DNA of 64,000 nucleotides, taken from positions 62,001 through 126,000 of the forward strand of contig JAHCBA010000010.1 in the NCBI GenBank assembly GCA_019634625.1, read 5' to 3'. Shown one piece after another: positions 24,509-33,941 of the stretch (position 1 is the first letter of the stretch; each line of letters starts with the position of its first letter). The notes beneath the pieces were generated by a model. The model did no database searches. It was not told where the DNA came from and was given only the letters and a program-made list of their open reading frames with translations. This stretch comes from Verrucomicrobiia bacterium. GTDB lineage: Bacteria > Verrucomicrobiota > Verrucomicrobiia > Limisphaerales > CAIMTB01. The translations under genes were made by a program, and so were the position numbers.

Positions 24509-26223
24509 ATGCTCCTGCGCGCTTCTCCGATTCCTCCCCCCGCCCCCCGGACTCGCCCGCGCGGTCTTCCCTGCCTTCTGAGCGGTCTCCCGCTTGGGGC
24601 CGTCCGCATCGCCTGCCTTTCCGCCTGCCTGCTGGCTCCCACCTTCGCCCCCGCCCACCCGCAGTCCGCTCCCCGCCGGAACCCGAATGGCTCGCCATGG
24701 AACCCGGCCTGGTATCATTCGGATACGACCCCCGCGACGGCGAACTCCTCGGTGTCCACTACCCCAGCGGGCGCCCTCGCAAACTCGTCCCCGTCCCGCC
24801 GTCGCCCTCAAACCGCCTCCCTTCCACCCTCGCCGACACCGGCCTCTTTTCCGACCTCGCCACCCTCACCCCCTCCCCGGGCCTCCATCCCTTCGCCATC
24901 AACGCCCCGTTCTGGTCCGATCGCGCCATCAAGCAACGCTGGTTCGCCCTCCCCGCCCACTCGCCCCCCCTCGACATCCGCCCCGACGGATCCTTCGCCT
25001 TCCCCACCGGCACCGTCTGGGTCAAACACTTCGAACTCGAAGGAGTCGTCGGCCACCCCCAACCCGCCCGCCGCCTGGAAACCCGCCTCCTCGTCAAAAC
25101 CGATTCCGGCGCCTATGGCGTCACCTACCGATGGGATGCGGACGGCATCGACGCCCACCTCGTCCCGGCAGCCGGCCTGGACGAGCCCTTCCTCACCGCC
25201 GACCAGGGTGCCACCCGCCAGCAGACCTGGCGTTACCCGGGCTGGGGCGAATGCATGCGCTGCCACACCGATCCCGCCCATCACGCCCTCGGATTCCATA
25301 TCCTGGACTGGGATACCGACAACCTTCGCTCCCAGGAGGTCGCTCTCCTCGATCCCGTGACCCATACCCCCCTGGCCCGGCATCGCATCGAGGCCTTCTC
25401 CCACGGAACCTACCTCGTCTTCGAGGTCCATGGCTCGGTCCGAATCCGTATCGAGGGCCGCCCCTCGGAAACGACCGTTCTCAGCGGCGTGTTCCTCGAC
25501 GACGCCCCCATCCCCGCCACCACCGTCCATCTGGCGGCTCCGGATCGTGGCACCACCCTCCCCGCCCCGGCCCTGCTGACCCTTCGCGCCAGCGTCGTCC
25601 CCGATGGAGACGCCCCCACCCCTGTCACGTTCCTCGCCAACGGACAGCCCCTCGGGACCATCCCCCACCCGCCCTACGCCCTCGTCTGGTCCAATGTCCT
25701 CGCCGGCATCTATCACCTCGAAGCCCGCGCCCCGGACCGCCTCGGCCGCATCGCCATCTCCCCTTCCACACCCCTCACCGTGTCCTTCCCCGAGGCGCAA
25801 GCCGTGTTCCTCGGTTACGAACCCGCCGCCCGCGGCACCTGGGAAGGGCGCCTCGGCTCCCTCGGACACGCCCTCGCCGCCGGCCCCGTCGAATGGCCGG
25901 ATTCCATCGCCTTCCAACCGGTCGCCCAACCCCGCGAACACGTCTGGGAAGAGCGCACCCGCGACCGCCGCGCCACCCTCCCCTTCCCGAAACTCCATCC
26001 CCCGGTCCCGGCAGAGGACGGACTCAGCGTCTCCTGGTCCGGCACCCCGGGTGCCCTGTACCGCCTCCTCACCCGGCCGGACTGGGCCACGCCATGGACC
26101 CCCCTCCCGATCGTGGCGTCCTCCGCCTCAGGAGCCTTCCAGGCCTTTGATCCCTTCCCCGACCCCGGCCTCCCGCCCGCGCGCTTCCTCACCCTGGAAG
26201 AACTCGCGACTCCCGCCCACTGA
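24509..26223 (+). CDS. Exported SO2930-like protein with one heme motif and Ig-like domain; 5' frameshift likely
   Basis: The main frame covers 24697-26223 (from MEPGLVSFGYDP). It has PFAINAPFWSDRAIKQRWFA, FPTGTVWVKHFELE and YPGWGECMRCHTDPAHHALG with one CxxCH, typical of the SO2930 diheme cytochrome-like family. An Ig-like domain follows (VTFLANGQPLGT, about 400-490 of the long frame), then a C-terminal beta domain. A signal peptide (AVRIACLSACLLAPTFAPAH) lies just upstream in another frame opening at ATG 24509, so a one-base shift near 24660-24690 probably separates leader from body. The family normally keeps further heme motifs; after the first heme this protein is replaced by Ig-like sequence. 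It is probably periplasmic. The frameshift may be an assembly error. Confidence 0.6.
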
Positions 26224-26261
26224 CCCGTCGGTGCCTCCCCGGGTTGTGGCTGGGAAAGCAG

Positions 26262-26395
26262 CGCATCGGAGGGACGAGCGCCGCGAGTCCGCAATCCATT
26301 GCACCACTCCCTTTCCCCCCCATCAGTCCTCGTGCTCAGCCCGAAGGGCGGTACTCGTCCTCGTCCTCGAACCCGCAGGCACACCTTTCGGGCGC
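26262..26395. repeat. Dispersed intergenic repeat (hairpin core)
   Basis: Contains cggagggacgagcgccgcga, then ctcagcccgaagggcggtac, whose GCCC-GAA-GGGC centre can form a hairpin, then the cgtcctcgtcctcgaacccg tail. The same modules occur at 22.1, 33.6, 41.8 and in part at 5.15, 11.06 and 52.9 kb, always between genes. It looks like a REP-type non-coding element. Confidence 0.75.
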
Positions 26396-26499
26396 CGCCC
26401 TGGCCCTCTCCATGCCCAATTCCGGACCGCACGGCCGACCCGCCCGCACCCGAAAACGGTGTTGCCCCGGACCCGCCGGACCCGGACTATCCTGCGACG

Positions 26500-28044
26500 A
26501 TGTTTCGTGAACTGGGACTCCCCGCATGGGTGGCCATTTATTTGGTGGCCATCCCCCTGGCGGTGATCGTCGGCGTCAGCGTTGCGGACCCGTCCTCGCC
26601 GAAAAGCCTGCTGACCCTGGCCATGCTCCTCGGGGTCGGTCTGCTCCCGCTGATGCTGCGCTACTACCATGAGTCGCTCATCATCTGCTGGAATTCCGCC
26701 CTCGTGGTCTTCTTCCTCCCGGGCCGCCCGACCCTCGCCATGATCATGGTCGCCCTCACCCTGGGCATGGCCGTCCTGCACCGCGTCATGCAGCGCCGTC
26801 CCCTGACCCTCCCCGCCGGTCCCACCATCGCCCCGCTCGTCATCATTGGAATCGTCGTCCTGGCCACCGCGCTGGCCACCGGCGGCATCGGCGGACGTGC
26901 CTTCGGCGAGGAAATGTGGGGCGCCCGTCGCTACTTCGGCGTCTTTTTCGGCATCCTCGGCTACCTCGCCCTGATCTCATCGCCCATCCCCCCCGAACGG
27001 GCCCACCTGCTGGCCGGCCTCTTCATCCTCTCCGGCGTGACCGCCGCCGTCAGCGATCTGGCCTATGCCTTCGACCTCACCTTCCTGTTCCTCCTGTTCT
27101 CAACCGAACTCGCCTTCCTTCAGGCGGTCGGCGACCAGATGATCGGCGGGTTCACCCGGCTCACCGGCGTCTGCTGGGCCGCCTGGGCGGTCTTCAATTA
27201 CCTGCTCCTCCGGTACGGGATCCGCGGCCTCCTCGACGTGACCCGCCCCTGGCGAATGGGCCTCGCGGTCCTGGCACTCTTCGGAACCCTCATGGGAGGC
27301 TACCGCTCCTACATCATCCTCACCATTCTCATCATCGGCTTCCTCTTCTTCCTCGAAGGTCTCCACCGCACCAAGGTGCTGTTCTTCACCCTGCTGACCG
27401 CCCTCCTCACCACGCTCGCCGTGCTCCCGAACGCCCGGGCGCTTCCCCTCGCCGTGCAGCGTTCGCTCAGCGTCATCCCCTTCGTCAATGTGGACCCCGT
27501 CGCCCTTCGCGATGCCCAGGGCACCCTGGACTGGCGTCTCGAAATGTGGAAGACGGTCCTCCCGGAGGTGCCGCGATACCTGCTCGTCGGCAAGGGGTTC
27601 GCCTACAGTGGCACCGACTATTACCTCACCGAACAGGCGTTCATCCGCGGACTCGTCCAGAAATCGTACGAGGGCGCCCTCATCAGCGGCAACTATCACA
27701 ACGGCTTCCTGACCGTCATCATCCCCTTCGGCATCTGGGGCCTCATCGCCTTCACCTGGTTCATCTCCGTCGCCTTCTGGGCCCTGGTCCGAAACCATCG
27801 CTATGGCGACCCGCGCCTCGCCGGCATCAACCGCTTCTTCCTCGCCTCGTTCCTCACCAAGCTGGTGTTCTATCTCACCATCTACGGGCAGTTCGACCTC
27901 GACCTCCAGGGCTTCACCGGCCTCCTCGGCATGAGCCTCGCCATCAATCGCGGAATCCGCTCCCCGGCCCGTGCCCCCGCCTTCGTGCCCCAACCCCGGG
28001 GCGGCCTCGCACAATCCGAATCTCCCGCCCTCTCCCCCGCCTGA
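26500..28044 (+). CDS. O-antigen polymerase/ligase-like (Wzy/WaaL type) membrane protein
   Basis: 514 residues with about eleven to thirteen membrane helices. A large loop (about 345-430) holds LDWRLEMWKTVLPEVPRYLL and GNYHNGFLTVIIPFGIWG, the Wzy_C/WaaL-type periplasmic loop with conserved Arg and HNxxL. Such proteins join or polymerise lipid-linked oligosaccharides. It begins a plus-strand group with a methyltransferase and two glycosyltransferases, so it probably polymerises the surface glycan they build. The frame is open further upstream through the dispersed repeat; the ATG at 26500, right before the first hydrophobic helix, is chosen. Confidence 0.8.
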   Translation: MFRELGLPAWVAIYLVAIPLAVIVGVSVADPSSPKSLLTLAMLLGVGLLPLMLRYYHESLIICWNSALVVFFLPGRPTLAMIMVALTLGMAVLHRVMQRRPLTLPAGPTIAPLVIIGIVVLATALATGGIGGRAFGEEMWGARRYFGVFFGILGYLALISSPIPPERAHLLAGLFILSGVTAAVSDLAYAFDLTFLFLLFSTELAFLQAVGDQMIGGFTRLTGVCWAAWAVFNYLLLRYGIRGLLDVTRPWRMGLAVLALFGTLMGGYRSYIILTILIIGFLFFLEGLHRTKVLFFTLLTALLTTLAVLPNARALPLAVQRSLSVIPFVNVDPVALRDAQGTLDWRLEMWKTVLPEVPRYLLVGKGFAYSGTDYYLTEQAFIRGLVQKSYEGALISGNYHNGFLTVIIPFGIWGLIAFTWFISVAFWALVRNHRYGDPRLAGINRFFLASFLTKLVFYLTIYGQFDLDLQGFTGLLGMSLAINRGIRSPARAPAFVPQPRGGLAQSESPALSPA

Positions 28045-28066
28045 AGCCCCTCCCCATCCCCAACCC

Positions 28067-28855
28067 ATGCCCACGCCCGAGACGTCCCCGTCCGAGCTCA
28101 ATCACCTGAGGCAGACCTGGGAAACCCTCGGCGCCGAGGACCCCCTCTGGGCCGTCGTCAGTCATCCCTCCAAACGCGGCGGCGGCTGGAACGTCGCCGA
28201 CTTCCTCGCCACCGGCCGCTCCGACATCGACCGCCTTCGCTCCATCCTCGCCCGACATCCGGGCACGCCCGACCGTTTCCGCCATGTCCTCGACTTCGGC
28301 TGCGGCGTCGGCCGCCTCACCCAGGCCTGGCGGCCCCACGCCGATTCCGTGACCGGCGTGGATATCTCGGAACCCATGATCCGTCAGGCCGAACGCCTCG
28401 CCGCCGGCCACCCAGGCATCCAGTTCCTCGTCAATGTCCGCCCGGACCTCGCCGCCCTCCCCGACGGTCACTTCGATCTCTGCTTCTCCTACATCTGCCT
28501 CCAGCACATGCCCTGGCCCCTCGCCCGGGCCTACCTCGCCGAATTCGCCCGCGTCTGCACTCCCGGGGGTTGGCTCCTCTTTCAGTTGCCGTCCCGCCCC
28601 CCTCCCACCGCCGGCCTCGCCCGCCTCCGCCAATCCCTCGTCAATCTCCTCCCCTTCGGACTCGACCGCTCCTACCGCCGCTGGAAACACGGCAGCGCCG
28701 CCGTCTTCGACGTGTACTACACCCCCCCGGACACCGTCATCCAGACGGCCACCGACCTCGGCCTGACCTTTTGCCTCCGCGAATCCGATCCCTCCGCAGG
28801 ACCCGATACCGAAGGCTTCCTGTACCTCTTCCGCCGCCCGGCCGGGCCCGCCTGA
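28067..28855 (+). CDS. SAM-dependent methyltransferase (class I)
   Basis: 262 residues. Rossmann-fold methyltransferase with motif I HVLDFGCGVGRLTQAW (about 71-86), an acidic residue in VTGVDISEPMI, and HFDLCFSYICLQHMPWPLA as motif IV, followed by CTPGGWLLFQLP. The ATG at 28067 is 22 bases after the polymerase gene and matches the start of the conserved N-terminus. The position between a polymerase and glycosyltransferases suggests methylation of a surface glycan, perhaps as a chain cap, but the substrate cannot be read from sequence. Confidence 0.85.
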   Translation: MPTPETSPSELNHLRQTWETLGAEDPLWAVVSHPSKRGGGWNVADFLATGRSDIDRLRSILARHPGTPDRFRHVLDFGCGVGRLTQAWRPHADSVTGVDISEPMIRQAERLAAGHPGIQFLVNVRPDLAALPDGHFDLCFSYICLQHMPWPLARAYLAEFARVCTPGGWLLFQLPSRPPPTAGLARLRQSLVNLLPFGLDRSYRRWKHGSAAVFDVYYTPPDTVIQTATDLGLTFCLRESDPSAGPDTEGFLYLFRRPAGPA

Positions 28856-28867
28856 CCCGCTCCCCAG

Positions 28868-30013
28868 ATGGACCCCGCTCCCCCGGCGGTTCCTTCCCCG
28901 ATCCGCCCCCTCATCCTCCACGGCGAAACCCTGGGCTGCGCCGGCGCTCAGCGTGTCCTCGCATTCTTCCTCAATGGCACCTGCCCCGATGCCGTCGAAC
29001 CCACCCTCGCCCTCGCCCCCAATCCCAAACTCAGCCCCCTGATCCCAGCCCTCACCCCCACCCATCCCCTGCCCTCCAACCAGCAGTTCTCCCCCGTGGG
29101 CCTCGCCCGCCAGCTCCTCTCCCTCCGCCGCCTGATCCGCTCCTCCCGCTGCCACCTCCTCCATGGCTGGACCGCACGCGATTGGGAACTGACCGCGCTC
29201 GCCTCCCGCCTCTTCCGCCTCCCCTCCATCGGATCCCTCCACGAACATCCCCGCGCCCAGCACATCAATCCCCGCCGCCAGCACCTCATGCGCGCCTGCG
29301 CCCGCCACGGTCTCCACCGCGTCCTGTGCGTCTCGGACGCCGTCGCCGCCGCCTGCCGCTCCGTCGGCTACCCCGCCGAACGACTGCTCGTGGTCCGCAA
29401 TGGCATCCCCGCCCGCCCCACCCCCTCCCCCCCCGCACCCGGTCCCGTCATCCGACTCGGCTACCTCGGCATCCTCGACGACTCGAAGGGCCTCCCCGAC
29501 CTCTTCCAACTCCTCGACCTCGCCGCCCCGCATTCCCCCCCGTGGTCCCTCCAACTCGCCGGCGGGACCCTCGACGCCGCCGGCGAAGCCTGCGTCGCCC
29601 AAATCCGCAACACCTACCGCTCCCGCCCCTGGTGGCCCGCTGTCTCCTGGCTCGGCTGGGTTCAACCCGTCAACCCGTTCCTCCAGTCCATCGACCTCCT
29701 CCTCATGCCCTCCACCGCGTTCGATGCCTTCCCTACCGTCCTCCTCGAGGCCGGCGAAGCCGCCCGCCCCGCCTTCGCCCATCGCATCGGCGGTGTCCCC
29801 GAAATCGTTCAGGACGACAACTCCGGCTGGCTCTATGACCGCACCGATCTCCCCGCCGCCGCCCGCCTCCTGACCCGACTTCTCCACCACCCCGGTCTCC
29901 TGACCCGCGCCGGCACCGCGGCCGCCGCCCGCATTCGGACCGAGTTCGCCGTCGATCGTATGGTCGCCCAATACGCCAGCGCCTACCGGACCCTCTCCCA
30001 CCCCGCCCGGTGA
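28868..30013 (+). CDS. Glycosyltransferase, GT4-like
   Basis: 381 residues in the GT-B fold. N-terminal domain: LILHGETLGCAGAQRVL, a donor-independent opening as in capsule transferases, and CHLLHGWTARDWELTAL. C-terminal domain: VIRLGYLGILDDSKGLPDLF, then FDAFPTVLLEAGEAARP, the E-x7-E-like nucleotide-sugar site, and RIGGVPEIVQDDNSGWLYD. It probably adds a hexose to a lipid-linked intermediate on the cytoplasmic face. It starts 12 bases after the methyltransferase, and its stop overlaps a GTG of the next gene. Confidence 0.85.
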   Translation: MDPAPPAVPSPIRPLILHGETLGCAGAQRVLAFFLNGTCPDAVEPTLALAPNPKLSPLIPALTPTHPLPSNQQFSPVGLARQLLSLRRLIRSSRCHLLHGWTARDWELTALASRLFRLPSIGSLHEHPRAQHINPRRQHLMRACARHGLHRVLCVSDAVAAACRSVGYPAERLLVVRNGIPARPTPSPPAPGPVIRLGYLGILDDSKGLPDLFQLLDLAAPHSPPWSLQLAGGTLDAAGEACVAQIRNTYRSRPWWPAVSWLGWVQPVNPFLQSIDLLLMPSTAFDAFPTVLLEAGEAARPAFAHRIGGVPEIVQDDNSGWLYDRTDLPAAARLLTRLLHHPGLLTRAGTAAAARIRTEFAVDRMVAQYASAYRTLSHPAR

Positions 30014-30021
30014 TCCCGCCC

Positions 30022-31092
30022 ATGCGCCTCGCGGTGGATACCAACGCCACCTTCACCACCCGCGCCGGGGTGGCCCGCTATATCCGTGGACTTCTCCAGG
30101 GACTCCGCACCCTGGACCTTCCCCAGGGCTGGTCCGTCGAGGAGTTCGCCTGGCCGGTCGAGAACTTCGCCTTCCGCCAGCCCCGCCGCGCCTGGCGCAC
30201 CTTCTACCGCGAATGCCTCTGGACCCGCACCGTCGCCCCACGCCACCTCCGCTCCCGGCACATCCGCCTCCTCCACAGCACCGCCGCCCCCCTCCTCATC
30301 CCCCCCCGCGGCATCCATCACGTCGTCACCGTCCACGACATCGCCTTCCTCACCCACCCCGACCGCTTCCGACCCTGGCACCGCCGCATGGCCGTCCGCG
30401 GACTCGCCCGCGCCCGCCGCGCCGACTGCATCGTCTGCATCAGCCGGTTCACCGCCGATGAACTGGTCCGCCACGCCGGCTTCGATCCCGGCCGTCTCCG
30501 CGTCGTCCACAACGGCTGCGGCCTCCCCGCCCCCGTCTCCCCGCTGCCTCCCCTGCCCCAGAACCTGCGCCACCCGTTCTTCCTCTTCGTCGGATCGCTC
30601 GAACCCGGAAAAAACCTCGCCCTCCTCCGTCAATCCTACGAACTCGCCCGCCAGTCCGGACGCCCCCTCCCCGACCTCGCCATCGTCGGGGCCCGCTTCC
30701 CCGGCCTCGCCGCCGAAGGACCGCCCCCCCCCAATTGGCACTACCTCGGCCACCTCCCCGACCCCGATCTCGCCGCCCTCTATTCCCAGGCCGTCGCCCT
30801 CCTTTTCCCCAGCCGGTACGAAGGCTTCGGCCTCCCGGTCGCCGAGGCCATGTCCCTCGGCTGCCCCGTGGTCTGTTCCCCCGTGTCCAGCCTGACCGAA
30901 GTCGCCGCCGACGCCGCCCTGCTGGTCCCCCAGGAACCCGCCGCCTACCTCGACGCCGCCCTCCAACTCGCCACCCTTCCCTCCCTCCGTCTCGACCTCG
31001 TCCACCGCGGCCGCCAACGGGCCCTCCACTTCACCTGGGAACGCTGCGCCCGTCAGACCCTCGACGTCTATCGCGAAGCCCTCGGCGCCTGA
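30022..31092 (+). CDS. Glycosyltransferase, GT4 family
   Basis: 356 residues from the ATG at 30022 (a GTG at 30010 overlapping the previous stop would add four). N-terminal MRLAVDTNATFTTRAGVARY is typical of mannosyl/rhamnosyl transferases of this family. The C-terminal domain has FLFVGSLEPGKNLALLRQSY and SRYEGFGLPVAEAMSLGCPV with the E-x7-E pair, then PVSSLTEVAADAALLV. It ends the plus-strand polysaccharide group; its 3' end overlaps that of the convergent wecB gene by 25 bases. Confidence 0.88.
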   Translation: MRLAVDTNATFTTRAGVARYIRGLLQGLRTLDLPQGWSVEEFAWPVENFAFRQPRRAWRTFYRECLWTRTVAPRHLRSRHIRLLHSTAAPLLIPPRGIHHVVTVHDIAFLTHPDRFRPWHRRMAVRGLARARRADCIVCISRFTADELVRHAGFDPGRLRVVHNGCGLPAPVSPLPPLPQNLRHPFFLFVGSLEPGKNLALLRQSYELARQSGRPLPDLAIVGARFPGLAAEGPPPPNWHYLGHLPDPDLAALYSQAVALLFPSRYEGFGLPVAEAMSLGCPVVCSPVSSLTEVAADAALLVPQEPAAYLDAALQLATLPSLRLDLVHRGRQRALHFTWERCARQTLDVYREALGA

Positions 31093-32246
31093 TCGCCCTC
31101 GAGAAACCTCCGGCACGCCGCCACAATCCGTCCCGCCGAACGCCCATCCCCGTACGGGTTCCGCCGCGCCGCCATCTTCCGGTACGCCCCCTCATCCCCC
31201 AGCAGCCGTTCCACCTCCCGCACAATCGTCTCCCGCCGCGTCCCCACCAGTCGGACCGTCCCCGCCGCCACCCCCTCCGGTCGCTCGGTCGTCTCCCGCA
31301 TCACCAGCACCGGCTTCCCCAAACTCGGCGCCTCCTCCTGGATCCCCCCCGAATCCGTCAACACCAGCGTCGCCCGGGCCATCAACCCCACAAAGGGCAG
31401 ATACGACAACGGCTCGAGCAGATGCACGTTCGCCCGCTGCCGCGCCCGGCTCCCCGCACCCCCGCGCAACCACCGCTCCACCGGCTCCCGCACCCTCGGA
31501 TTCAAATGCACCGGATACACGAAATGCACCTCCGGATGCCCCCGCGCCAGATCCCCGATCGCCCGGCAGATGTTCTCAAACCCCTCCCCGAAACTCTCCC
31601 GCCGATGCCCCGTTATCAGCACAAACCGCGGCACTTCCCCCGCCCGCCACGACTCCGGCAGCCCCGGCACCTCGAACTCCTTACCCTGGACCCGCCGCCG
31701 CGCGATCATCAGCGCATCAATGACCGGATTGCCCGTCACCCGGATCCGCCCCGCCGGAACACCTTCCCGACGCAGATTCTCCCGGCTCCACCGCGTCGGC
31801 GCAAAATGCAGCGCCGCCAGCCGCGACGTCAGCACCCGGTTCGCCTCCTCCGGCCACGGCGCCATCATGTCCCCCGTCCGCAATCCCGCCTCCACATGCC
31901 CCACCGGGATCCGCCGGTAGAACGCCGCCAGCGTCGCCCCAAACACCGTCGTCGTGTCCCCCTGCACCAGCACCAGATCCGGCCGGTCCTCCGCCAGATA
32001 CCCGTCCACCCCGCTCACCGCCCGCGCCGCGAATTCCGCCAGGCTCTGGTCCGGCCGCATCAGGTCCAGATCCGCGTCCGGCCGGATCTCGAAGGTCTCC
32101 AGCACCTGGTCCAGCATCTGACGATGCTGCGCGGTCACGCAGACCCGGCACTCGATCCCCTGCTCGCCCCGCAACGCCAGAATCACCGGCGCCAGCTTGA
32201 TCGCCTCCGGCCGCGTTCCGAAAATCACCGACACCCGCCGCTTCAT
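31068..32246 (-). CDS. wecB: UDP-N-acetylglucosamine 2-epimerase (non-hydrolysing)
   Basis: 392 residues. MKRRVSVIFGTRPEAIKLAP is the signature start of WecB, which interconverts UDP-GlcNAc and UDP-ManNAc. Further hallmarks are VLVQGDTTTVFGATLAAFY, HVEAGLRTGD, LITGHRRESFGEGFENICRA, and LTDSGGIQEEAPSLGKPVLV. Length is normal for the family. The product would supply ManNAc or ManNAcA to the neighbouring glycosyltransferases. The ATG at 32246 overlaps the stop of the GT gene upstream (ATGA). No dehydrogenase (wecC) is visible nearby. Confidence 0.95.
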   Translation of the reverse strand: MKRRVSVIFGTRPEAIKLAPVILALRGEQGIECRVCVTAQHRQMLDQVLETFEIRPDADLDLMRPDQSLAEFAARAVSGVDGYLAEDRPDLVLVQGDTTTVFGATLAAFYRRIPVGHVEAGLRTGDMMAPWPEEANRVLTSRLAALHFAPTRWSRENLRREGVPAGRIRVTGNPVIDALMIARRRVQGKEFEVPGLPESWRAGEVPRFVLITGHRRESFGEGFENICRAIGDLARGHPEVHFVYPVHLNPRVREPVERWLRGGAGSRARQRANVHLLEPLSYLPFVGLMARATLVLTDSGGIQEEAPSLGKPVLVMRETTERPEGVAAGTVRLVGTRRETIVREVERLLGDEGAYRKMAARRNPYGDGRSAGRIVAACRRFLEGDQAPRASR

Positions 32247-33478
32247 CGACGCCCCTCCCCGCCCACGCCTCCCAGCCCCTGCCGTCGCCGCACCTCCTCG
32301 TAGAAGTCCTCCACCCGCGTCACAATCCCTTCCCACGCGTACTCCCGCGCCACCTTCTCCCGCCCCCTCTCCCCCATCGCCCGCGCTTTCTCCGGATCCC
32401 CCAACAGCTCGATCAACCGCCCCGCCAGGGCCTCGGAATCCTGCTCGACCAGATACCCGTCCACCCCGTCCTCGATGGTCAGAAACGGAATCCGACACCC
32501 GATCACCGGCTTCCCCATCGCCCACGCCTCGATGTACACCCCCCCAATCCCTTCCTGCCGCGACGGCAACGCAAACACATCCGCCGCCGCCAGGGCCGAC
32601 GCCTTCAGCGGATCCATCGCGTCCACCCGCCCGATATCCACCACCCTCCCATCCCCCAACGCCGCAATCCGCTCCCGGCTGTCATCATAGTGCGGCCCCA
32701 TGAACACGAAACTCGTCTCCGGCTCCCGCGCCCACACCTTCGGCGCCGCCGCCAGCAGCACATCGAATCCCTTGTACCCCAGCTTCTGACCCAGAAAGAG
32801 CACCATCTTCCGCCGAATCCCGTGCGCCGCCCGAAACCCGTCCGCATCCCAGTCCGACGCCAGCAGCGGCCCCACTCCTATCCGGCAGATCCGCTCCCGC
32901 CCCACCCCCAGACGCTCCATCTCCTCCCCCTCCGCCCGCGTGAACACAAACACCCCGTCCGACCGCCGCAGCACCCGGAAGAAATGCCGCATCAACACCC
33001 GCCCCAGCCGCGTCTGCATCCGCGGACTGTAATTCGGTGTCACGAAAAACGGGCACCCCCTCCGTCGCGCCAATCCCAGCGATGCCCACGTCAGATGCTC
33101 CCGCCCGATCCGGATGTTGTGCACCACGTCCGCCTCCCCGCACCGCGCCGCCCAACGCCGCTCGAACCACCGGCTCAACAGCGGATACCCCGCCTCCGGA
33201 AACGGCACACACCACGGAACCACCAGCGCCATCCAACACCGCGCCGCCAGCGTCGGCTGAACCCGCTGCACCCGGATCCCCCCCACCTCGTACGCGTCGT
33301 CCCCCCAGGGCGCCCGCAACGTCGAGTCCAGCAGGTACCGGTTCCGCTGGTCCGTCCATTGCGAAAACACCGTCATCCCGTGCCCCCGCTCCCCCAGCAT
33401 CCGCCCAATGGTGTACCAGTGGAGCTGTGCCCCACCGACGCTCGGATAATACGCTGTCGCTGTGTGGATGATCCGCAT
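32243..33478 (-). CDS. Glycosyltransferase, GT4 family
   Basis: 411 residues from the ATG at 33478. MRIIHTATAYYPSVGGAQLH is a classical GT4 start (glycine-rich acceptor loop). The donor domain has KMVLFLGQKLGYKGFDVLL, FALPSRQEGIGGVYIEAWAM with the E-x7-E motif, and GYLVEQDSEALAGRLIELL. It is translationally coupled to wecB and lies opposite the other polysaccharide genes. Upstream extension into the repeat-bearing intergenic DNA has no coding character and was rejected. Confidence 0.9.
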   Translation of the reverse strand: MRIIHTATAYYPSVGGAQLHWYTIGRMLGERGHGMTVFSQWTDQRNRYLLDSTLRAPWGDDAYEVGGIRVQRVQPTLAARCWMALVVPWCVPFPEAGYPLLSRWFERRWAARCGEADVVHNIRIGREHLTWASLGLARRRGCPFFVTPNYSPRMQTRLGRVLMRHFFRVLRRSDGVFVFTRAEGEEMERLGVGRERICRIGVGPLLASDWDADGFRAAHGIRRKMVLFLGQKLGYKGFDVLLAAAPKVWAREPETSFVFMGPHYDDSRERIAALGDGRVVDIGRVDAMDPLKASALAAADVFALPSRQEGIGGVYIEAWAMGKPVIGCRIPFLTIEDGVDGYLVEQDSEALAGRLIELLGDPEKARAMGERGREKVAREYAWEGIVTRVEDFYEEVRRRQGLGGVGGEGRR

Positions 33479-33627
33479 CGCCCCGTTCCCCCGCATCGTG
33501 GCCGTACCGCCCGCTCTCGTCCCGACGCCGGGCCCCGGACTGTGCCGCCCCGACCGCCCCCGGACAAGGATGCACCGCCCGACCTCGGGCGCATCCCAGG
33601 CTTTTGGCACCCGCCCAAACCACCCCT

Positions 33628-33824
33628 CGCACGACTCGTACGCAGCCCGAAGGGCGGTCCTCGTCCTTGTCCTCGATCCCGCAGGCACACCTCCTCGAGC
33701 CTCGCCTTGTGGCGGGCGCGATGGGTTCGATCGTGTTCGGACCTCCCATTCCGCATCCGACCTGGATCTCAGGTCTCAGGCTTCAGGCTTCAGCCTTCAG
33801 GTTTCAGGCCTCAGGCCTCAGGTC
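33628..33824. repeat. Dispersed repeat plus CAGGCTT minisatellite in a divergent promoter region
   Basis: The 463-base gap between divergent genes (33479-33941) holds one dispersed-element copy (about 33628-33705, cagcccgaagggcggtcctc) and then, at 33769-33824, about seven imperfect copies of a 7-8 base unit (CAGGCTT/CAGGCCT). No gene seen. Promoters for both flanking genes should lie at its edges. Confidence 0.75.
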
Positions 33825-33927
33825 GGGCTTGGCCCCCCGCCCACCCCCCCGCAAATCCCGCTCGCGGGCCCGCCGCGCCTTGCGTTAGAAATCCGCCACC
33901 CGGAAGTCCCAAGCCGCTTCCGGGTAT

Positions 33928-33934
33928 GAGGAGG
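33928..33934 (+). promoter_or_regulatory. Shine-Dalgarno deciding a TTG start
   Basis: GAGGAGG seven bases before the TTG at 33942. It makes this rare start codon credible for the DUF362 gene although ATG codons occur nearby. Confidence 0.65.
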
Positions 33935-33941
33935 ACTGTCA

